From Auanema rhodensis (Eukaryota; Nematoda; Chromadorea; Rhabditida; Rhabditidae), in NCBI GenBank assembly GCA_964057225.1, contig OZ059895.1:14871001-14935000 (forward strand): DNA of 64,000 nt, read 5' to 3'. Numbering within the stretch: the first letter of the stretch is position 1; the number at the start of each line of letters is the position of its first letter. Below the pieces are notes generated by a model that did no database searches, was not told the origin of the DNA, and saw only the letters and a list, made by a program, of their open reading frames with translations. A program made the position numbers and the translations under genes. Shown here piece by piece: positions 1 through 13,300 of the stretch.

Positions 1-350
1 TTTTTTCTGAATATTTTCATTTTTTTCATTCAGATTTTTGAACTTAGTGAGTTATAATGGGAATGAAACAAACTAGATTCTGCTCATTCTATGCTGGTAA
101 CTTGTTCTAGCAAATATTTAAAGTAGCGTGAAGGCGAAGAAAGTCATATTTGACCACTTGTTCACTAGTTTCATGTATTTTTAGACGAATTTTCTCAAAT
201 TTTCATCCTCTTTTCAAGCAAATCAACCAATTCATTGGTTGCTCACAATCATTATCCTTTAAAATCTCTCATCTAGCTGTCTTTTCGTTTCCATTGCTTT
301 CAATCGCTTCGCTCTTCTTGCAGCCACTCCGGCTTTTTTGGCGTGGGTCC

Positions 351-1866
351 TTACGGAAACATATTCCGGACGATGCTAGAACCGGTTGCAAATTCATAAA
401 AATGCCGTTTAACAGATTGATGATGAGGATGATGTTCCCACTGGAAAGTCATGCAAAGCATGCCAAATACATAGAAATCCTAGTGAAAATATGAATTTCC
501 TATGAATATACATAGGTGCAAGTCAAATGGAAGTACATTGAATGAGTGTACAAACCAATATTGGCATTATGACTGGGTGATCGTGAGTGAAAGAAAGAGA
601 AAATAGTATCAATTTTCTTCAAATATAATCCCTTTGAATTAAAAAATTAAAAACAAATTAATTAGATAAATTATTTAATTAAGATTCAGCTAATGAAACA
701 AATACATGAATTAATGAAAAGAAATCATAACAACTCTTAACAACACTAAGTGCCCATATTTGTAATGGAACTTGAAAACTAAATGAGATAAGTAAGACAC
801 AATTAACAAATGAAAATCGTTGTTCACCCGGGGAACATAAAGCCCATACTGTAAAAGATAAGAAAATAATATTAACAACAAGAGAGATAAAGCATGAAAT
901 ATAATGAATGTATACCAGTCTCTGAAATAAATATTTATTAATTTATTAAATATAATTTGTAAATTTTATTAAAAAATAAACTTTTGGATGAAATATAATA
1001 TTGGATTTATAATTAAATGCAACCGCTTGTGTATTAACGTGTTTTTGAAATGAAAATAATATTACGGTAAGACGTGCAAATATACGTGACGTTTACGTGA
1101 GTTTCACGTAAAATATTCAAATTTAAAATATAATAAAATCAATTTTCTTTCTAATTACGAACCTTATTGAAATACAAGATGCCACGTAAAAGAAGAAGTG
1201 ATAATATAGCAAGAATCTATAATGAGATATGAATGATACTGTAATTGACAAGCCAACTAAGAATATACCAAATCATAGGCAGCAATTGCATAGAAAAAGA
1301 TATGATGACCAAACCATCCATTAACTGTTTTTGGAATCTTTTCCCACAAAGTAAAGCCACCTCTGGACATTGCGCTGACAACACATAGGAAGGTACTGAC
1401 AACGAATGCAAGCTGAAATTATGAAAATTAAGACAAATTAATGGACAACTTTCTATTTAATTGCCGTTTTTTCCCTTTATTTTCATATTTTATGCCTAAA
1501 ATATTTTATTTAAGTTTCTCATTCATAAAGACGTGAGCTTTCAACAAGTAGCAGCAGGCATCAGCAAAAGCGACTTCCGGTTCTAGCAGATACAACTCAG
1601 ACTGCGACTCACAATTGATTTTTTTTGTGAAAAGAATATAAAGAAATATACGAAAAGTATTGGAAAAATGTATTTTTTTGTTAAAAATGTAAAGATTTTC
1701 AATGAAAAGCTTCTTGTATTGCAATGTATGTATGTGGCCGTATATCCATCCACCCTCAATACCATATGAGCGTGAATCACACTCGCTGCGAACCCACCTC
1801 AAAGACCACAACTGTCATGCAGCCTCCGCGCACCAGACAGGACGACAAGCAGCATAACGGCTCCAT
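351..1866 (-). CDS. Unrecognised protein, probably membrane-spanning (tentative model)
   Basis: I do not recognise this gene. Five minus-strand blocks can be chained: 1798-1866 (ATG after an ATTTCAG-like acceptor), about 1534-1605, 1269-1412, 742-848 and 351-479, which ends at a TAA. The 1269-1412 block starts LAFVVSTFLCVVSAMSRGG, a hydrophobic segment followed by FTLWEKIP. The 742-848 block holds a second one around CVLLISFSF, and the last block starts DFYVFGMLCMTF. The last three blocks have good TTTCAG, TTACAG or CACTAG acceptors. The donor of the second block is weak, and the third and fourth blocks do not join in phase in my preferred frame, so an exon is missing or a frame is wrong. It would begin only about 45 bases after the stop of the upstream gene, so the pair could be an operon. 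The exons are likely real, but their order and frames are uncertain. Confidence 0.33.
1092..1112. repeat. 21-bp palindrome, ACGTGA type
   Basis: A perfect inverted repeat with arms TTTACGTGA and TCACGTAAA around the spacer GTT. A near copy with one mismatch lies at 34746-34766, and related palindromes occur near 47.6 and 53.7 kb. It lies between putative exons of the first minus-strand gene. Confidence 0.8.
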
Positions 1867-1910
1867 CTCCAAATGCCTAGACTGAACTCTGAAATATTAT
1901 AGATTTCAGT

Positions 1911-2884
1911 TTATTTAAGTCTGGACTTTGTCACAAACTTTGTATGAATTGGAGCAACTTTATTGGATCTCAGCTTATTATGGAACTGTCGACCCTTGGA
2001 CACAATTTCACAGACATGATCATTAATGGAAACGATTTTCATTCTCAATTTATCTATAGGTGTAGCGTTCTTCGAAACTGAAAAATGAAAAAAATCATAT
2101 ATAATCTGGAGAAGTGAATGAGCTCTAGGACTATGGCATATTATTTTTTTTGAACAAAAAACAAACAAACAAAAATTCAGACACATAATGAGAATTTTAG
2201 GAGTTTTATGAAGAAATTTTAAGACATTTTTGAAGTAATACATATGTGTATGTGAAAAGTCAGTACAGCTTTTGGAGCTATGATAATTTGGCTTCGAACT
2301 CAACGAAGAAATCGTAGGGTCATGTGAGGCGTACCAGAGCTATGGTTGAACGTTTAAAAACATATTTCAGTCAGCTGGAAAATGCTCTGCCAAATGTTAT
2401 ATAAAGCAAAATAGCAAAGCAAAGTTTCTATTCCCTTATAAAAAAAACTTAAAAATATTGAGATTTCTATTGAGAAATGTTTTAAAGTTGAAACTCACGT
2501 TTTGCATCTTTCGGCTCTTTCACTTTCGGTATTTTCAGTTGTTTTTGTGATTTGTTTGAAGCTGTAGAAGCCTGAATTTTGAACTTAAATCATCTTTTTT
2601 AATAGAAAAAAGTTGTTGGGTGTAATCAGATAATATAGAAACATGGTAGAATGAATTTAAGTTGGTTAAAGTTGAACTTACTTTCCATGTTTGCTCCTCA
2701 GGTGGTACCCAATGCTGATCAATCATACTATTGGTCTTACGAATACGTCGTTCGTCCAGATAATCCTACGAAAAATTAAAAATAAAATGAAATTTAGATA
2801 ACTGGAAGTTAAGGAAAATGCTTGTAAATAGAAAAAAATAAAAAGATTTATTCATTGAGCATAGGAAGTTACCTGTTTGTCCAT
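1911..2884 (-). CDS. Small basic protein, 111 aa, unrecognised
   Basis: Four exons (2873-2884, 2682-2765, 2499-2571, 1911-2077) join in perfect phase to 336 nt, giving 111 residues. Splice sites are canonical (AAA|GTAAGT, C|GTGAGT, TTTTTCAG). The first exon encodes only MDKQ. The protein starts DYLDERRIRKTNSMIDQHW after that, has a VPPEEQTW motif near residues 24-31, a lysine-rich middle (residues 36-55), and a basic C-terminus ending TKFVTKSRLK. It has no signal peptide, membrane segment or motif I can name. The exact phasing of four exons argues for a real gene, but the function is unknown. A tentative membrane-protein gene lies close downstream on the same strand. Confidence 0.6.
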
Positions 2885-3792
2885 TTTAAAGGGGAAGTTT
2901 TACAACACAAACTATATGTCGTTAGAAGGTAATGTGATGATAAAGCTGAAGAAGGGCCAATAGAAATAGCTTAAGGCTTTGGTTCAATTGCTAGTCACGA
3001 CTAGAAAAAGTGAAATTCAGGCATCCTTTATGAGCTTAGTCCGATGCTTATGCTGAATGAATGACAGGTTTGGAGGTTGAGAAAAGGCTTGGCATAGGGA
3101 AATGGGAAAAAACGAAAAAGGTATCCAACCTCCAAACTTGAAGATTCAAAAATGATTGATTCGTGAAATTGGAATAACGAAGTAAGTTATAGCTTCGTCG
3201 AAAAAACTTCCTCCTTCGTTGGACAAACGATAAAATGCTAAATTTATTTCATAAAATAGGTTATGTTAACCAGATATTGAGATAAGAGAGAGCGAGAAAG
3301 AGAGAGAGAGAGAGAGAAAAACCTCCGAGGGATGTAACTTCTCTCGAAAACTTAACGACAACGACTAACTACATACCACAGCTCTGCCGTACATCATAAT
3401 TGCGTTTTAAAAAAGCGAAAAGAACATTCAGATTACCTTTTATGAGCAAACTTTATCGTCTCTGTGGGGGCGGCATTGAGTTTTTTCCCTTTTGTTCCGC
3501 GAAAAAGCATTGTCTCAGCTTTTCAATGTTCCGGAAGCAGCATGAAGACGACCACCGAGGTCAACGTTGTAGCCGTTTACGGACCAAGTGCATATTCTTA
3601 ATTCTCTTTGATCTCTTCTCATTACCTTTGTAGTGTAGAGAATGTCATGAAAAGATTCGAAAATGTCGAAATGTAACGAAAGAATTTGAGGAAAATAAGA
3701 AAAATTTATCTTTATAAATTACAAATTTATATTAAAAGAAAATTAAAACGTTGCGAAGAAACGAGGAGTATTGAGAGATGTGTGGGATTCTG
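2885..3792. other. Intergenic, no gene seen
   Basis: This is the 5' flank of the 111-aa gene and the 3' flank of the galectin gene. It holds an imperfect GA tract at 3286-3316 (GA units interrupted by GCGAGAAAG). I see no exon with supporting splice sites on either strand. Confidence 0.6.
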
Positions 3793-5078
3793 TTAATGGT
3801 GGCTGAATTCGATGCCAGTGACTTCAACATCTCCTTCGATTCTCAATCCAGCGTAGTCAGATGCTGGGTTTGGAGTACGATGTTGGAATGTTGCAAAGCG
3901 GTTGTTGTCGATGAAAATCTAATGATGGGTTTGGTATAGATAGATGATTTATAGATGAAATCTATTTACCTGAATGGAGAATGGCTCGTTGACGATAGTC
4001 AAGTTGAAGCCCTGATCCTTATGGAATGGGAAGTGTCCTTCTCTTTCTTCGGTATCCCAAAATCCATTGCGGTAGGAGTTGCGAACGATCTGTAAAACAC
4101 TCGAGATAATATTTTGGAAAACAGTACGATCACGAGAACAACCGCTTGACACGCATGCAAATATCAAAATGAATTTGCGTCAAGCTATGCTATCAATCGA
4201 TATTGTGTATATTACCGCCTTCTCCTTCATGCGAGGATTGAAATGGAAGAGGATATCTCCATTAGTTCCAACTAAGTCTAAGTTCCATCTATCTCCCTTT
4301 GGAACACCGTACATGTAGATGCGTTGACCAGATTGAAGAGCACCATGCTGGAATCCAGTGGTCCATGGAAGGTTGTAGAAGCTGAAATTTCTCTTTAAAT
4401 TTCTTAAAAAACCGTGAAGTGCATACCTTCCACCCCAATGAACTCCGACGAGGCTCACATCTCCGCTGACTTGGAAGAATTCCATGGAATTGAATGGCTC
4501 ACGATATTTGAACTCGTGGATTTTCTTGCCATCAGCGCTGATCTCGAAGTGGTGTTCAAGAACTCTAAAATAAGTTCCCAAATTCAGTTTACTAATAGCT
4601 GTGCTCAACAACTTGCCTAATGCGGAAATCGAACTTATCTCCCTTCTTGTAATGAAGAGATTCACGCTCTTCCTTGCCCCATGCACCTTGCTGAAATAAA
4701 ATTCTTCAGTTTTTCAATCAAAATCTTTAGTGAGATTTCTAAAGTTGTTTCAAATACTTGAATGTGATAAGCTATCAGCTGTTACTTTTTTGTATCATAT
4801 CGGAAACTCAGATGACGACATTTGAGACAAAAGGCTTGGCTTATCATTGAAAATTTTTTTGTCTACGTATACATCAAAGGAATTTTTTCTGATATCTCTG
4901 ATATAATCTAGGATCAACGTTTGAGAATATTTTTATCAAACTCGGCTCTTAAAGATAATTATTTTTGAATTTTCAATGAAAAATGAATGTTGTTTGTATT
5001 GGAGGTTTAGATTATTGGAGTCGTATTCCCTCTTTTATGATTATACATGATGCATTTCTTGTTTCAACAAAAGAGAAA

Positions 5079-5134
<56 letters not shown>

Positions 5135-6443
5135 TAGCGGAAATGAAAAACAGATTTTTGATTTAAGCCAAATGCAATCGAAAACCCATATTGTTTGAAC
5201 CTAATCACATAACAACAGACATTTCCTAGTTTTCATGTTTTGCGACAGAGAAGTTTTGCTAAACCTGTGTCTTGTCAACATTCCTCTCGTCCTCATTCGT
5301 TGAGAGACGAGACACAAGCCGTCTACATGTTTGTTCGTCTGTCTATGTCTGGGACGGTCAATCCCTCGGTGTTGTTACAGGTTGATCAGGAAGCTATCAA
5401 CACTGCTTTTCATAAAGCTGAATTGATTGATGTTCATCAGAAATTCAGAAGCAAATATACCAAAACATATGAGCTATTTTAACTGTTTTGTTGTCCTTCA
5501 TCACACAAAAAAACGAGTTATTCGTTTATTTTTGTTCAAAGTTTATAGTTTTTTACCACCACAAACATGCCAAATAAGTAATTCAAAAAGCTCATTAACT
5601 ATGTATTAATTATAATTTGAAAAAAAGCTTTTAGATGAGAGCAGTTAACCTCATCATTACTGATGTAAACAAGCTCATTCTTTAACTTGTTTTGGCCAAA
5701 CGAAATCCAAAGAAAACTTACGGAAAGAGTATTGAAGACGATCTTCTTCTCATCGAAACGGATGTTCATGTGAAGAAGGGCGGTACAGTTTGGAATTTGA
5801 TGTCCACCAGTGAGAAGGTTGATAGAAGCCCTGGAAACAGATTCTGATTACTCGAACAATTATTTGAAAATCTGTACGATTTGGCTTCAGCGTGGAAAGT
5901 TCCGTGAACATTCAATGTCTGTCCAGCTTGAATAGGCTGAACCAAACGAGAAGTGAATGGCACTGGGATTCCGGTAGTATCATTTGAATGATCCTGAAAT
6001 ACAATTTATTAAATTTTTTAATTTGATTTCATATTTTTCAATCATTTTCTAGTAATTCATCGATTTTCAATGCAAGTAGCACAACACGTTTACTTCAGAT
6101 GCTGCCGGTCGATGTTTGTTCTTTCAGTTTTTTTTTTCAAAAAATCAACTTGCTGACAGGGAAATATCATATTTTGGCCGAAAATTTTTACAATGTAGAA
6201 ATGAGTTGAAACTTCAAGAAAAAGCAGTTAGTATTGACTTTACTATACTCAAAAACCAAGCTTAGATCTTTTATTTGAATTAAAGTCAGCAAAATATTGT
6301 TTTATTTACTTGTGCCGTACAAGTTCTAGCACTTTTCGCCTAAAATAAACTAAAGTTTACTGATATTTTGTAGTAAAAGAAAAGGCGTTTTCCTATTCAA
6401 TAACATTACAAGTAAACGAAAGTTGATCATTGATTCATTAGAA

Positions 6444-6485
<42 letters not shown>

Positions 6486-7476
6486 TAAGACAGAATTGTC
6501 TACTACTGAACTATGTATATGGCATTATCATTCTATCGTTTATTGTCTTATTCAAAGAGTGTTTTCATTAGTTTTTTTCAAAAAGATTTATGATTATTGG
6601 TTCTTGTTTTCTCTGATAAATCTTTGAGAGAGAGAGAGAGAGAGAGAGAACTCATCAAGAGATGTGTAACTGATTCAAAAGAAAGATTCAGGTAAACAAG
6701 TGTTTGTGCTATTTGGTTTCAAGCACAACATGACTGAAGTCTAATGACCATTCGTCTAAACAAAGTTTTTATTTTGTTTGGATGATGAGGAAACTCCAGA
6801 AAAATCAATAAAATCAATATTTGATTTTATTTCTTTTAACTTCCAACATTTGTTCTCTTATAAGTAAATATTGAATATAAAAAAATATATTATATAGCTT
6901 AGTCATTCCTCTTTCTCTTCAGCTTTTTTTTTTTTTACTTTTTGAAAAAAAAATTATTTGATTTCAGAAACGGTGTTTGTTCAAATACTCGAAGAAGATG
7001 TACAAACTACATGATATGGATGATTATTGTGGGGTTTTGTTGCCAAATTTTACTGTTTAATTGCATGAAAACCTTCCTTGAACGCAAATTCAACCTTGAA
7101 AGTCATACAACACGCACACAAATGGAAATCAATTTGATGTTACTTCTTAAACTTGTAAATAACATTGTTGTATCACATTCTTCAAACAGCCATTTTTCTT
7201 ATCAAAATGATATTTTGGAAATGCTTTAGTGTTATCATGGCAGACTCACTTGGGAATAAAATCCCGCTTACTATCACAGAAATGATGATATTCCTAATGC
7301 TTATGGAAAATATACAAATGTATTGGATTCTTACAACGTTAAATAGATAAAGCATACGACTTTTATGGCAATTAATGATTTTTTCTGGAAATATATCTCA
7401 GAGTCTAACGAGTATACAACGAAAAATGAAAGAGTTTTATTTATATTTAGAGAAGAAGAGAACAAACACTTACCAT
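3793..7476 (-). CDS. Tandem-repeat galectin (LEC family), 283 aa
   Basis: Galectins bind beta-galactosides and act in the cytosol or after non-classical secretion. Eight exons join in phase to 852 nt: 7474-7476 (ATG only), 5878-5993, 5722-5830, 4617-4690, 4427-4564, 4216-4381, 3970-4089 and 3793-3918. Two carbohydrate-recognition domains are visible. The first has HMNIRF then WGKEERE, and the second HFNPR, VRNS and a W-x3-EER segment, so the key sugar-binding H-x-N-x-R and W-x-E-x-R residues are present in both. Length matches nematode tandem-repeat galectins such as C. elegans LEC-1 (about 280 aa). There is no signal peptide, as usual for the family. Intron 1 (5994-7473) is long and holds two GA tracts. 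The intron between 4565 and 4616 uses a GC donor (AG|GCAAGT). I cannot tell which C. elegans lec gene is the ortholog. Confidence 0.93.
5083..5131. repeat. (GA)n microsatellite in galectin intron
   Basis: About 49 bp of nearly pure GA units, which is CT on the transcribed (minus) sense strand. It lies in the galectin intron between 4691 and 5721. Confidence 0.95.
6446..6649. repeat. Two (GA)n microsatellites in galectin intron 1
   Basis: GA tracts at about 6446-6482 and 6625-6649 are separated by ordinary AT-rich sequence. Both lie in the 1.48-kb first intron of the galectin gene, between the ATG-only exon and exon 2. Confidence 0.93.
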
Positions 7477-8346
7477 GGCTGGAAGATGATCAAGGTTTGG
7501 TCGTTTTCGTCACCGTTGAACTGATTCACAGTCCCCTAATCGTATTGCTCCGCCCTATTCTAGGATCCGCCTCTTTTGCCCTTAGTAACAAAGCAAACAA
7601 CATTATATATTAGGTATTGTAAACATATAGTTTTTCACCTTATACTTGGAATTTCTTTTAAAATTTATGAAGAAAAGGAAGAGCGATTAGATTGATTCAA
7701 ATAGTGATGATGATACATCACATCATAAACACACAAACTGAGAGTGTGTGTGAGGGGGCAGAAGAGGCACACAGCTCAAACTTGATTTCAATGATTATGA
7801 TGTGTCATTCAAACTGAACACTTGTTTTCTGTGCAAAGTATCGTAAATTAATTTTTATTCAAATAGCAAAATCATAAAATAGAACTATTCTTTTGTTTCT
7901 TTTCTTATGTTATGTAATTTTAAAAATAGAGGATTGTTATTTGTAATGAACAAGAACAAGATTTTTATTAAATATTATGTTTTAATTATATTTTTTTTAC
8001 AATTATTCATTTTTTGAGGGAAAAAAAAGAAAAATCTTAATAATAAAACTTTGTTTAGGCTTTTGTCGTCATTCTTATATCAACTAGAAAGTGTGCTCTA
8101 TTGATATAAGTGACAATAGATAGATAAACTTCACGAATCAAAGAGGACAACTATGAGCTAGAGCAGATTTAAGATATATAGATATCTATGGAAAGAGAGC
8201 ATCAAAACAGTATTTTCATCCGGGAATACGTGTATACTCCCGTATATAAAGATCAGAAAATGACAATTTGTTTCAAAAAAAAGCAACAATTGAGAAAATC
8301 CTATGTACATTATCTATTAATGTCTATAAGTTGAGGTAATCTGAAG
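7477..8346. other. Galectin 5' flank / F-box 3' flank
   Basis: The 5' leader of the galectin transcript probably starts within the first 150 bases above the ATG. The rest is AT-rich with no exon I can support. A TTGGCGGGC stretch at about 8507-8515 is not in this interval but in the last intron of the F-box gene. Confidence 0.5.
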
Positions 8347-10328
8347 CTATCGCTTACGACCATAACCAGAACGTATACTCCATTGGGTAGCAGTCTGTAA
8401 ATGTAAATTTTAATTATTTTTATTTTTTTGAAAAGAAAATATTAAAAAAAAAGAAATTATATTGCTAAAATTATTTTTTCTTTCAATTTTCAAAAAAAAA
8501 TTTAATTTGGCGGGCGTTATACTTCAAAATATGGCGCATTGCTGGATTTTCATTTTTTTGTTGCATAACGCGAAATGCGGTTGTAGATGAGGGTCATCAA
8601 AGACTTACTCCATTTCCATAACAGGCGAGTTCTAATAGAACATTTGGATCGGATGGATGAAAGGTTCGGAATCTAAACGCTTTTCAATTATTTTTGTTTT
8701 GTTCTGAATGTGTTATTTGCCTGCAATATGGAATATCTTCCAGATGATGCTCATCAAAAAGATTCATGCGGAATCCTACTGTACGAAATTCACTAATAGT
8801 CACATTTGAGTTAAAAACTATGTTACGAATAATCCAAGGTGTGACAAGAGATCTCCAACCCTGAAGTAAGTTCATTAAAACACTTATGAAGCATTGATTG
8901 ATAAGACTAACCATTACAAATTTACACATATCAATAGCTGTGATGGCAGTTACAATTTGAGGAACATCGTTATAAGCTGAGAATTCGAGCGATCGTTCAT
9001 GACCATCTAATAGAGAATTCAAGATACTTCCTAGAAAAAAAAATGAACAATTTTAGCTATAATCATGAATATGGATTGAAATAGTAGTAAATCTACTAAC
9101 CATCAAGCTCATACCACACAGTATTTTCCAATTCCTGTTTGTGAGTAACATCCATACGCAAATGTAAGTGTCGCATTCGTGATAAATCGATACCTCCCTA
9201 ATATATTAAATGAATAATATACATTTTTATGTTATTTTATTACTAGAACTGGTCCTTCCCCCAGGCAGTCTATCGCTGTCATATTCTCTAATATGAGTGA
9301 GCTTAGTCCATGAAGACCTCTGAAACGCTTTTGTGATTCAGCAGCAAAGCACCACGGGAAATGAGGACTTCGCGATGACAAGTATAGTGATCTTAAAGAA
9401 ACATTTGCGATTTGAAATACTTCGCACATGTCAGACAACTCACTTTGCTTGAACTCGACCGCAGATCTGTTCTAAGAATGCTAAGGCCTGAGCAAAGCGA
9501 TCATCAGTCAGCCGACTAACCAGCTTTCGACCTTGCTTTCTAACTTCAAACCTCAATGCTTCCACTTCAACGTATTTCAGAATCTGAATTCAGCATTATC
9601 AGCTATATTTCGGTAAAGAACTCTTATCACCTTTCTAATTAAATCACTATCAGCTCGTTGAGGCATTTTGTCACTACCTCCCCAAACACATTCTAAGTTT
9701 CCACTTCTATAATTCGAACAATATAGGTTTTTAGATTAAATTCCGTCTATCTATTACCTATGAGCCATGAATAGCTCTCTCTGAGCAAGATTTCCTTCTC
9801 TACATTGACGTAATTTATGTTTATAATCTGAAAGAAAGAGAGAAGATGAAATGAATTCCAAATAAATTTCTTTGAAATACCATCTCGAGATCTATCAAAT
9901 AAAGAAAAATAATATTGAATAAGGGGATTTGTAAAATCATCTGTAACAAAGTTTCCTTCCATATCCATAACTTGTATGAAACAATGAACGGGCATTCTGA
10001 AGAACACATGTTGTTGCTGTTGCAATATGTGAAATCAATCAATTACAGCCTTTTTTAGCTTTTGTGTTCGTTTAGTTCACTTACAGAGGTAATCGCTTAA
10101 GATTTCCAAGAACGATGCGTCTCCATCTTTTGTTGACCATGGCAACGTTTCCATATATATCAGTGGGGGGCACATGTCCAAAAATCTTAAAAGTTCATAT
10201 TTTTGAATTCTGATGTAGAGAGAGAGAAAGAGAGAGAGTTACAAAAAGGTTACCTTGACTAGAATTTCAGCTGGTAAATACGAAAAATAATCGATTTGTT
10301 CAGGCTCTTGTGACATAGAGCATTCCAT
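8347..10328 (-). CDS. F-box protein, 397 aa
   Basis: Twelve exons join in exact phase to 1194 nt: 10254-10328, 10085-10185, 9881-9996, 9758-9827, 9631-9706, 9444-9583, 9244-9391, 9101-9197, 8912-9030, 8721-8860, 8609-8672 and 8347-8394. Residues about 13-58 form an F-box: YFSYLPAEILVKIFGHV, then VAMVNKRWRRIV. F-box proteins recruit substrates to SCF (Skp1-cullin) ubiquitin ligases through this domain. The remaining 340 residues contain no repeats (WD40, LRR, kelch) that I can recognise. They include a region rich in L-x-L patterns (SLYLSSRS, SLILENM, RHLHLRMD) that could be degenerate leucine-rich strands. The C-terminus is short and basic (GYGRKR). The intron after 8721 uses a GC donor (CAG|GCAAAT). 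The substrate and ortholog are unknown; the domain call is good. Confidence 0.85.
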
Positions 10329-13300
10329 TTTCAAAGATTTTTCAGTCTCCTTCTAGCATTTACTGAAAAACGAATTTCATCAAAGAAGTAAATGATAATG
10401 AACAAGAGAGGAGAAAAGTAAGCAAAAAAATTAAACAAGTTTTCGAGAACACGGGTAGAGGGGCTTAAAACAAAGTTGGAACTAACATTTGAAAAATCAT
10501 TAATTTTTTAATTAAAATAGAAGAAATTAATTGCTAAGCTAAATTTAAGAAAATGAAAGAAGTAAAAATGGGCAGAGAATCAAAAAAGATTAGTTATAAG
10601 TGCGCGAATGTGAGCTGAATAGAGGAAAACAACATGTAACTGACTGGTTTTCACTATCTTCTTGTTGAATACGGAGTGTTCTTGCCCAGAAAGGACGACG
10701 TACATTGCAATCATTTTTGTTTTTTATTTATCAAAAAAACGCAAAAGGAAAAAGTATTTTTGACATATAATATGAGGAATGTCTCCGAAAGGCTTGCGCT
10801 CCATAAAAGCTTAGACAAACAACATGAAGAAAAGCCGGATGTCCGTTGTAGTGACTGATAGACAAAGCTGAGGTCGACGCAGGCTTTTCAAGAACAGAAA
10901 TTGGAAGAAATAAGAAAAAATGTGAATTCGAGCGGATTGCCACATATGGATGAGAGAGCAATGTTATATTTATCCAGGCTACGACTGAGAAGAGCAGTCT
11001 ATTGGATTAAAGAGATCACGACGGTGTGTACCGGGCGTACAGCCGTTCCATCACTGCTTCTGAAGCTGGAGGACTGCGACCAAAGAGCTAACTGACGTGT
11101 CGCGAGGGAGGAAGTAAACAATGCGAAGAATAAGTGGATTGAAAAAAAAGAAATGAACAAAGTTTCTCAGGATATCATCTGGCCTGAAACCAGGTTCCGC
11201 GTGAACGGAACCAGTTGAGACTGTCAGTGCGTAGTAATAAACGGAGTAGATGGTACTAGTAGTAGATCACCAGCAAATTGGACTGCAAGCGGGTTCAGGT
11301 GAATATATTTGAAAACGTGAGGCATGAAGAAAGCATGTTGTAAGGCTTTTCTGGAAGTTGGAAGTTGGAGAGACATGAGAAAGGGTAGTAGTGATGTTGT
11401 TGGACAGAAAGCAATCATGATTTCATCGTTACTTTCTGCTATATTCAATATCTTGAAAGCTATTTTCTAATAAACGATTGAAGGGAAATAAAGAAAAAGT
11501 AAAGAAAACAGTTGTGGAATTGTAACATTATGTAAAATTTGAAGTGCTTTTCAATGGAAACATAATGTATTGGTCGGTTTGAAGAAGCAAGCAGGCCGGC
11601 AGATTCACCTAAATGTCCCCCCCCCGTCCATTCATTCAATGCAGAACAAGTAATCCATAAAGAAACTTAGCGAAAGAAGTAGATATTCTCGTTGAAATTT
11701 CGTATTCAAATAAAGAGAATGGGAAGTTTTTCATAGGAAAACCCAGCATTATATTCAGGCTCTGTCTTCCAATAACATAGAAAAATCAAAAAAAAGTTCA
11801 ACAATGTCATGTTAAAGCATGTCAAATAGTAAGAATACAAAGAAAAATGAAATTTATAAATAGTATTATCAACAGAAAAAATGGGAAAAGTGAAAAGTGA
11901 TGGATACACAGAATGAGTGCTAACTCTTCAATTAGAAAAGTGGCAGAAGAAACAAAAAGCTCTTGGCGAAGCTACTGAAGTTTAAATGCTTTATATCGCA
12001 TGTGCACTATTGCCGCTGATGACGACGAACACCTGTCTGGCGGAGGCATTATCTGCTTCAGATTCCAGATGTCTCCGAGACAAGCGGCAACAGCTCATCT
12101 AGCACCACGTGCAGAGGATGGCGAGATTCCACTCCCCTCCTAGGCTATGTGCAGCTTATGCATCTCTTTCTATGTACACACTTAGCTTACGACGCACTCG
12201 TTAGAAATGCTTATTGATCGGTGTTGCTGTTTTGGCACATGGAAAACGAAAAAAAACCTACCTATTTTAGAGTTTTCATAAGAAAGAATAAATAAACAAC
12301 TCCAGAATGACAAATATGAGCGTTAGCCGTAATGCTTGCCAGTTTGTTCACACGATTTACAATCCACACAAGGATCAGAGCGGTGTTGTAAGTTGTACAT
12401 AAGGACTATTGTTGTTTATGAACCAGCTTAATTAGATGAAAGCCTGATTCAATTCCCCAGAGGAAATCAAAGCAGACTTTCTGAAATAAAACAGAAAAAC
12501 GACACTAAAATGCATAAAATAGCAAAGAGAGCAGAGTTTTAACACAGCAACGAATAGCTAAAGCATATGTACATGTAGCTGAACAAGAATGAGGAAGTGC
12601 CTGTTAAGTTCATTTCTTTCAGTGCTTGTAAGGCTGCGTCTCGTCGACATCGATGACGTAGAGCAGACTTTAAATGAATAATGGATATTCTTAAAGACAG
12701 CGTTCCTCGTGGTCTCCTGCAACCCATGTCAATCAGATGCGAGGCAAAAGAAAAAAAAGGAAGTGACATAAGAAGGAATATACATCTGTATTTGTGGCAA
12801 TAAGAAAAAAATATCCAAAGGAATACATATTGAAAAGGGTCGAATACTTGAATACTTGATAGTCATAAAGAAGCAATACTTCTTTTAAGTAGCCTTATAT
12901 TTCAAGAATAAAGTAACTAATTCTGAAAGTGGTTGACATAAATATCTCAAGTAACTTCAAAAATAACGTCAAGTTAATTGCTTGAACGTTAGCTGGCAGA
13001 AAATGAGAAGTGTTGGATGACGGCTACGGCGATGAAAACAAAACTAACCTTCCGATGAATCCAGATTTCAGTTTTCACTTATCAAACTAATGCGTTTATC
13101 TAGTCAGCAGATTCTTTTACAAGCTACTGCAGAATCATAAACTAGTGAGTATCATCGTGATACACAGAGAAAAGGAGGGGAAGTGAGTAAGAGAGAGAGA
13201 GAGAGAGAGAGAGGAAGAGTAAAATAGTAAGCCTACAACCACATGGATGAGCATCCACCAAAGCAAGAGAACAAACAGATAAACAACAACTGGCAAGGGA

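Noticed and set aside
34-54. Possible final exon of a plus-strand gene entering from the left (TTCATTCAG then IFELSEL and a stop)
   Set aside because: Only seven codons follow the acceptor and nothing upstream is visible, so it cannot be told from chance.
5083-5131. Poly-Arg/Glu or poly-Ser/Leu peptides from GA and CT arrays
   Set aside because: These are translations of microsatellites located in introns or gaps of known genes.
6942-7350. Open frames within galectin intron 1
   Set aside because: They lie on the plus strand inside the intron, carry no motif, and the galectin model is complete without them.
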